Positions 57,440 through 64,000 of a stretch of DNA of 64,000 bases are shown in pieces (within the stretch, counting starts at the first letter, position 1; every line of letters starts with the position of its first letter). The notes below the pieces were generated by a model. It was not told the origin of the DNA and searched no databases. It worked only from the letters and a program-made list of their open reading frames with translations. The stretch covers positions 36,080,207 through 36,144,206 of the forward strand of contig NC_089852.1 of assembly GCF_036373705.1 (NCBI RefSeq). Direction: 5' to 3'. The position numbers and the translations under genes are program-made. The DNA comes from Amia ocellicauda. Its lineage: Eukaryota > Chordata > Actinopteri > Amiiformes > Amiidae.

Positions 57440-60400
57440 TGGAAGTTTGTTCCAGACAATCAGAAGTCTGTTTTAATCCAAGTATAGTTATTACCCTCCA
57501 GAGAAATCTATACAGACTTTGTTAATATTCCGCTACTAACTTTATGATTTATTGCTGGCTTTCTCCAGCCAAATGCGCAATCTGTTTAGAAGCATCTATT
57601 TCTGAAATTATACATTATCTCATATAAAGAGACAAATACAGTTTATTGTCTAAATGTCCATTCCTCAAAACACTGGGATTAATTCCAATGAGAAACCAAA
57701 AAAACAAAGGAATTTAATTTAACTGATCTGTCTGCCTGCCTGTCACTATGTGTCTATCTATCTATATATCTATCCATCTATCTAAAAAGACTAAGTGATA
57801 ATAATGTTAATTAATACATATTAATTAAATATTCATGTGTAGATGTAATTGAAGATGTATTTATTTATAATGGTTACAAGCAGTGTAAAATGTAGTAAAG
57901 ACATAATTGTGTAATACATGTTGCAGTTGCTAACAGGTTTACCCAGACTTCCATGGTTACGCCTTGCACGTGCTCATAGGTGGCAGGGTTCGAACAGAAC
58001 ATACAGAGTAGGGACCGGCAGGGCAGATCTGTATTGTATTCCAGGAGAAATGTAATAGTTTCATCATAGCCCTGTTGCACAATTTTGTTTTATGAAAAGC
58101 CCAGAGTACATTTTGCACTAAAGCAAAGGCCTTAAAAATCACATTGAAAGTGTTGTGGTGCAGAACAGTATTATTATTATTATTATTATTATTTCTTAGC
58201 AGATGCCCTTGTCCAGGACGACTTACAAAATTTAAGAGCAATACAAATTGCAATAATACAGTGCAGTTCAAGGCATAATACATTTTACAAATTCCAATTT
58301 ACACAAGTGTATACGAGATATACTGTAAACAATATACAAGTCTTACATCCTAGATTGTAAAAACTGATCAGTGCAGACAAGATGTTAAGTCACAGTCAAG
58401 GGCCAGGGGAAAGGGAGCACAGGGGAAATCAAAATAAACAATACGAGTACTAGTAAAGCAAAGCAATAAATATTACAAAACGTTGTATAAGTGCTATCTT
58501 ACAGGACAGTAAATGGCTAAATTATAAGTACTGTCTGAAAAGATGAGTGTTGAGCGAGCGCCGGAAGGAGGTCAGGGACTCTGCTGTTTTGACTTCAGTG
58601 GGAAGGTCATTCCACCACTTAGGGGCCAGGGATGAGAAGGAGCGGCTCTGGAGGAAGGGGAGAGCAGAGGAGGCAGTGGTCTGGAGGGGATATATGGGGA
58701 GATGAGTGTCTGAAGGTAATTCGGTGCAGCAGTAGGTGAGGGTCAACGTCTTGAACTGAATGTGTGTCGGTATTGGGAGCCAGTGGAGGGAGCGGCGCAG
58801 TGGAGTAGCGTGTGCGAATCGGGGAGTCGCAGAGTTCTGGATGAGCTGGAGTGGGCGGGTAGTAGTCACAGGTAGGCTGGTCAGGAGGGAGTAGCAGTAG
58901 TCCAGGCCGTAGAGGACCAGGGACTGGACGAGCAGCTGAGTCAAGTAGTTGGTGAGGAAGGGTTGGAATGTAGACGAGCGCAGGATCGAGGGTGACTCCT
59001 AGGTTCTTAGTGGAAGAAGAGGGAGATAGATTCCAAGGGGATTGAGATGGAGAGATCAGCAGAAGGTGAGGAAGAGTGGGGAAAAAAGAGGAGATCAGAT
59101 TTGGAGAGGTTGAGCTTGAGATGGTGCGAGTGCATCCAGGCGGAGATAGTAGACAAACAGGAAGAGATGCGAGAGGGGATGAGAGGGTCAGAAGAGGGAA
59201 AAGACAGGAAGATCTGGGCATCACCTGTGTAAAAATGTTAAGAGAATCCATGGGATGAGATGAGGGGGCCCAGGGAGCGAGTGTAGAGAGAGAACAGGAA
59301 GGGGCCCAGGATGGAGCCTTGGGGTACACCAGTGAGGAGAGGTTGGGGGGGATGAGGACTGAGGAGAGGCAGTCAGTGACTGCCAGGAGAGACTTCTCAG
59401 TGGAGTGAGCTGTGTGTGATTAGTCTTGTTTTTTAAGTATAGAAAAGACTTTGTAATTAAGGTTTGTTTCTATTAGTATCTGTATTTCAGTCAATATAGA
59501 AAAACTGGGTGTGTTCTTTTATGAGCATATATTTTGTAAAGTGTCCAAATCACAAGGCTTGATAAAAAAAACAAAACAAAAAAAAACTAGGCCACATGAT
59601 TTGCCAGTTATATAGTATTTAAAGCCTATGCAATTGCAATTCTGGTTATATTGAACATTATCTACAGTAAACTATTTCAGCAACACACTAACACAATGAG
59701 ATTGTACTGTAAACTGGCAACTCTCCCATGTAATTCTCTGCTCTGCCGTGCTGTTAATGGTTTCATTGGTGGTGACACGCACAACAGCAATAACAAAACA
59801 ACAATCCTGTTGTATCCTTTAGAGATGTAACACTGTAATAATCAAATATAGTGATTTTAACTATTATTCTTCCCATGCTTTTGTTCTGCAGTTCAAGCGC
59901 TCACCATAACAACCCCTCAGCTCAGAATCAATGCCTTGGCACAGGACGATGTGCTTTTCTCTACGCAATACTGGTTCCAAGGAACTCCCACCATCCACTG
60001 GAGATTCATGTCCCTGTGGAGGAACCAGGACATTGCGGTGTGGCAGCCAGATGTGTATGAGAACATCTCAGAGCCTTACAAGGACAGACTGTACACGTAT
60101 TACAATGGCTCCATTATGCTCCTGGATGTAGGCGTGAAAGACTCTGGTTTCTATGTGATGACCGTGACAGAGCCTTCGGGAATTAGTAAGGACTCCATTA
60201 TCATATTGAAAGTTTTTGGTAAGTACTTGAGAACAGGATCAACCTCAGATACTTATTATTTTTAAGTCAAGATTTTGTTTTTAATAAAATAAGTGTTGTA
60301 AAAATGTTCTAGCCACATCACTACCAGGTTTTTGTGGCTGTGAATTGCATGTACAGAGAACTAGTATGTGTTAACAGAGGGAAGTTAAAGCAGGGTTATA

Positions 60401-61067
60401 ACCTATAACTATAAGGATATACTGAAATTAGACAGTTTGTTCCAAAAGTATTCATCAATTTTTCAATAAATACATTTATTTTTTAATCTGTACATTAATT
60501 ACCTCATTGTTTTGGTAACTAATTAAATTGCTAAAGCAATATATAAAAATACATTTGTAACACAACTATTAGTAAAATTCTGCTTTGTTTCCCTAGAGAA
60601 ACTCTATGAGGACTTGCCTTTTTTAATAGTCTTCGGGATGGTCCTTGCATCTATAGCAGGATTATTCATGATTTTAATGTGGTTTTTGGACAAAACTGTA
60701 CATCTGGTGAAGAGGAGAAGGAAACAAAGAGGTAACATTTACTTTTTTAACAATAAAACATCTGCCGATTTATATACTGAAGGATATAAGATTATAGCAG
60801 TTGTAATGCAATACTTATTGAAAGTGAACACTCCTACCAGCATTTACTGCATTCTTAAAGCTTCTATTACATCACATAAATGCACCTTCACAAAACCATA
60901 ACATCTTAGTGAATGGTTTATACAAAATAAAAATAAAACAAATTCAGGTCCCAGACAATAGACAGGTTCACCTCTCCTCCCATTTACAAAGTACATATTT
61001 TTCAGAACTAGAGGAGGTGGAGCTGCAGCCTCTGGGATCTGAGGTACCTCAAGGTCCCAGTCATTAA
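55165..61067 (+). CDS. vstm5: V-set and transmembrane domain-containing protein 5
   Basis: A single-pass type I membrane protein. The mammalian protein is reported to act at the neuronal surface in protrusion and spine formation. Exons are 55165-55243, 59892-60218, 60597-60731 and 61006-61067, all in phase 1 with GT-AG borders, giving 200 residues, the same as human. Exon 1 encodes a signal peptide ([20 protein letters not shown]). Exon 2 encodes the V-set domain with [35 protein letters not shown] and MTVTEPSG, and has two N-glycosylation sequons (NIS, NGS). Exon 3 encodes LYEDLPF and the membrane helix, followed by a basic stop-transfer KRRRKQR. Exon 4 encodes an acidic tail (ELEEVELQP). 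The Ig domain contains no Cys, including at the position after DSGFYV. Intron 1 is 4.6 kb with a LINE, a MITE and a repeat copy. AATAAA at 61507-61512 is the likely end. Confidence 0.95.
55527..55826. repeat. Unclassified interspersed repeat, copy 2
   Basis: The second copy of the 42305-42620 repeat, same orientation, inside intron 1 of VSTM5. It has several small indels relative to copy 1. Confidence 0.8.
57056..57304. mobile_element. Fold-back MITE
   Basis: The ends are imperfect inverted copies: ttggtcacactttaaaataaggtggt at the left, accaccttattgtaaagaatta at the right. Inner parts are also inverted (atatatgaataccac against gtgttcatatatta). About 250 bases, non-coding, in intron 1 of VSTM5. 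The terminal wording recurs in fish genomes. Confidence 0.7.
57376..57437. repeat. (AAT)n microsatellite
   Basis: About 20 aat units in intron 1 of VSTM5. Confidence 0.95.
58165..59410 (-). mobile_element. L2-type LINE, 5'-truncated, with 3' tail and (ATT)n end
   Basis: Minus-strand coding remnants of the reverse transcriptase run from about 59350 to 58522: [12 protein letters not shown] (a frame-shifted QGSxLGP block), a worn YADD-like region near 59220, [11 protein letters not shown], then [42 protein letters not shown] and HLFRQYL-stop. The 3' tail with cgtcctggacaagggcat-type wording and an (ATT)n run at 58168-58193 follow. Several frameshifts make it inactive. Confidence 0.88.
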
Positions 61068-61506
61068 AGAAAAACTTGACAACAAAAGTCAACAAGAGTC
61101 CTGTGGAGAGGCAGTGACGTTTCAAGCTTGCAGGAGGAAGCTGTATGCTTGGATTCGATGAGGAGAGGATTTGCTTTTGCACATCAAGCAGAATGATGGG
61201 ATGACGAAGAAAAGCAAAGTCATCTCATTTCCTCGTATGAAAAAGTGGAATCCTGTTGAGGAATATAAAGGATATGCATACATCGTTTCTATGTACGAGG
61301 AGCAAGCAGGCACAGAAAGCAAATTATTGTTATTTCACCTTCTTGGACACAAGATGCACAAGACGGTGTCATGTCATGTCGGTGTAAATTTGACTCATAG
61401 GGTAGGAGTAACATTCAGACTGATGCACATCTATGGCTGAAGAATTGCAAAAACATTTCAAAATGTACTTTATTTCTGTGAAAAAAAGCATTGCAATCAA
61501 AAGTTA

Positions 61507-61512
61507 AATAAA
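61507..61512 (+). terminator. Polyadenylation signal of VSTM5
   Basis: AATAAA about 440 bases after the stop codon. Confidence 0.55.
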
Positions 61513-61529
61513 GTAATTCCAAGTACTTT

Positions 61530-63090
61530 GCCTTTATTGCATCATAACGTGCTGCTTCTCTTTGTTCAGATCTTTGTTGCATGGCTCATTTGCAATGCAA
61601 ATCAATTCATTTATCAGAGACTTTTGTGGATCGTCATTTGTACGTAAACTAAAGAGCAAACGAAAAATGAAAGAAAGCAAGTCCTGCAGTGTTCAATATG
61701 CTCCAATTTGCATAATAAACAATAGTATTGCTTTGCATTCTGCCATATTTAGCAGACACAGCATAATGAATGGAAGATCTAAACTGGTTAACAGGGGGCG
61801 TTTTACAAGACAACGTGTCTATTAGAATATGCTTGTCTTTCCTAAATGAAAGGATAAAGATCCAATATAGCAATTCACCTGTCAACTGTAAAAATACAAA
61901 CCTAGACCATGATGACAGGTTACCATTAGACAGAAGCAAGAAGCGTTTCAAACAAAATCCAGCATCAAATAACATGTTAGTTATTTGTGGATTGGTAGAT
62001 GGCTTGAATGGTCTTTAATTATTCAAGGCCTGGCTGGATATATGAAAGATTCCTGCAGTGACTACAAACTGGGGAGAATTTGATTTAAAACTATGTATTT
62101 TTAAGGTTTCCATTTAAAAACAATACCTTCTTTGCCACCATTCCTCAGGTGTGAGGCTGACTAAGGAGGCTGAAATTTAGAAGAAAAAATTAAGTCAAAA
62201 ATAAGGCATGTTGAGGGCATGAATGAAAACTATTTAAAAATAACTAAGCCACTGTGAAGTCTTACATACCAAAGATAGACACCTATAATATCCCAGTCCC
62301 ATGCATACGATTTGGTGAGTAGAATGATAAAGTAGAATGTTGTTCCCTCCTCTGCAAACCATTAAAATAAACAACCAAATACATGTTTTTCATTCTTGTA
62401 ATTACATTTTTCATTGGGAAATGTCATTACAAGAATGAAAAAGCCCAGATACTTACAGGTGTCACTCACCTGTGTATAGCATGTAAACATCAGATCACAT
62501 TTCCAGAAAAATATTATCCTTAATCTTTGCCAGATCTTCACTAGTCATTTCAAAAAATCAAACCCAAAGCCCAGAGCAACATTGCACACTGGTACATGCA
62601 TAAAGATCTGAAGTTTCTTTTACTAGTATGTATTCCTTTCTTAGTTGCCCATATACAAATATATTTAAACATAAAAACAGGCTTACAATATCAAAGGCTT
62701 CTTATGCAGATCAAATTCGGCATTTTCTATTGAGAATTTAAATGTTCTGCCTTTGATACTGTACAAATCCTTCCTGAAAAATCTACATAAAACTATTTTC
62801 CATTTTTCCCCACAGAAAGTACAACTTTGCAAACATACAGTGTTTAATTACCCACAATTAATCTGATAAAACAAATTAATTTTGTATAAGACACCATTTA
62901 GCCTTTTATATTCTCGGTTCTAGCCACAGTGAAGAGGTCATAACATTTGTGTTAAACACTCACTCTGTAAGGCAGCCTATACTTGAAGTGCGCACTGTCT
63001 TCATGCATTAGTGATTGTCTGTGAATCTTCTAAAGTGAGGCAGACGGTCTTAAATTAGGTAAAAATACAGAGAGTTTTAATCACTTAGTT
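61530..63090. other. Convergent intergenic stretch between VSTM5 and MED17
   Basis: No gene recognised. It contains the 24-bp-arm hairpin at 62386-62442. Confidence 0.5.
62386..62442. repeat. Inverted repeat with 24-bp arms
   Basis: Left arm 62386-62409 and right arm 62419-62442 are reverse complements with one mismatch and a 9-base loop. Confidence 0.93.
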
Positions 63091-63094
63091 CAAT

Positions 63095-63100
63095 TTTATT
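63095..63100 (-). terminator. Polyadenylation signal of MED17
   Basis: AATAAA on the minus strand, about 240 bases after the stop codon. Confidence 0.55.
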
Positions 63101-63336
63101 AAAGTTGTTTGGATCAAGAATACAGCAAATATGTCAGAAGAGGGTGAGGAGTTTAAGTCCGTATTTCCTCTTCCTTACAATTAACCGAAAGCTCAGGTTC
63201 TCGCATGGCAGAGAACTTTACTCCGCACTCGGCAATCGTCCCAGTAAAGTGGTTGAGCAGAGCACAGAAAAACAAACGCTAGGCTTATTGTCTCAAGTGT
63301 TTCTGCAGCCTGTGGACTTTCTGTGCCAAGGCTACT

Positions 63337-63596
63337 CTAAGGGCAAGGGGTGAGAGCTGCCATCAAGAGCTCCATTTTGTACACAAAGTTGCGTCCCTCC
63401 ATCTTGCTCCAGTGCACCTCCTTATGCGGCCCCCGCAGGTGGTTCCACTTGTTGTCCTGGATGACGTCGCTCTTCGGCAGGTCTTTGCACCGGTTGCGGG
63501 GGAACTGCACCATGACCTTACAGCCGCTCTCCGGCCCGTTGCGCACTGCAATCACAGACAGGGTGTGAGGATCAAACCTGGCAGCTGCACTCAGCT

Positions 63597-63648
<52 letters not shown>

Positions 63649-64000
63649 ACGTACTAAATAAACTACCTCAGAATACTACAATTTTGCTTTATTCATGTTT
63701 TACATACTACTTGTGCAAAGAGATTACCTTGTGCTTGACAGCAACCATCCTCCTGCATGTGTACTTCGGAAAAGGTGTGAAACATTACAGCTTTAGAAAG
63801 TGAATCTTTCAATTCTTAAAAAAAAATTAGGGCAATAAGAGTCACAGATTCTACCCCATATGTTTAATCTCCCCATGCAAGCGTCAACACGACTCCGTCC
63901 TCTTACCAGAAATGGAGTACTCCCCATTGGAGGAAGCCACGGTGATGGCAGAGGCGTTGCCAATGCTCTCCACCGAGCCAAGGCCCACGTGATTACTGAA
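63337..64000 (-). CDS. med17: Mediator complex subunit 17, last two coding exons (partial)
   Basis: A core subunit of the Mediator head module, which links transcription activators to RNA polymerase II in the nucleus. Two minus-strand exons are present. One runs from the window edge (64000) to 63907 ([20 protein letters not shown], then [10 protein letters not shown]), with donor TCTG/GTAAGA. The other is 63545-63337 (VRNGPESG across the junction, [37 protein letters not shown]), ending in TAG at 63337-63339. The extreme C-terminus of vertebrate MED17 is highly conserved and agrees almost residue by residue. The 5' part lies beyond the window. It converges with VSTM5. Confidence 0.95.
63597..63646. 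repeat. (CT)n microsatellite in the last intron of MED17
   Basis: About 24 ct units, about 50 bases from the exon acceptor. Confidence 0.97.

Overview
This window is nuclear DNA of a ray-finned fish. The evidence is intron-bearing vertebrate genes with GT-AG splice sites, a transposon mix typical of fish (Tc1-like elements, L2-type LINEs, DIRS tyrosine-recombinase retroelements, gypsy-type LTR elements, hAT-like MITEs) and many (AAT)n, (TA)n and (CA)n microsatellites. I cannot name the species.

Layout. Positions 877-2704 (minus) hold an acidic, Glu/Thr/Ala/Val-rich repeat protein gene with two frameshifts. Positions 2705-7661 are a nested transposon block: a DIRS fragment, a truncated Tc1, gypsy gag, and an L2 tail split by another Tc1. 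Positions 7664-8109 hold the ghost of a third choline-transporter gene. Two complete tandem plus-strand genes for SLC5A7-like (CHT1-type) sodium-coupled choline transporters follow, at 9381-16545 and 18509-29036. Each has 8 coding exons with the same coding lengths and phases, and each predicts 553 residues. The second carries a 5.7 kb intron packed with nested transposons.

Positions 29498-38064 are a young gypsy-type LTR element with a CATG target-site duplication. It has lost its reverse transcriptase, carries an inverted copy of part of its protease, and has an unrelated Tc1 inside one LTR. A solo LTR follows at 38241-38622. Positions 38.6-54 kb are gene-poor: scrambled kinesin-4-like exon fragments, one complete Tc1 with an open transposase frame, a 42-bp coding minisatellite, a perfect 47-bp-arm palindrome, fossil Tc1 and Harbinger pieces, and an orphan last exon of an SH3-domain gene (54229-54296).

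The right end holds VSTM5 (55165-61067, plus, 4 exons, 200 residues) and the last two coding exons of MED17 (63337-64000, minus), convergent with each other as I recall for human 11q21.

Functionally the window combines a local expansion of choline-uptake transporters, a single-pass Ig-like membrane protein and a core Mediator subunit. Nothing suggests they form one pathway. Most of the remaining sequence is mobile-element debris at different stages of decay. All exon boundaries were read by eye from splice consensus, reading phase and family resemblance.
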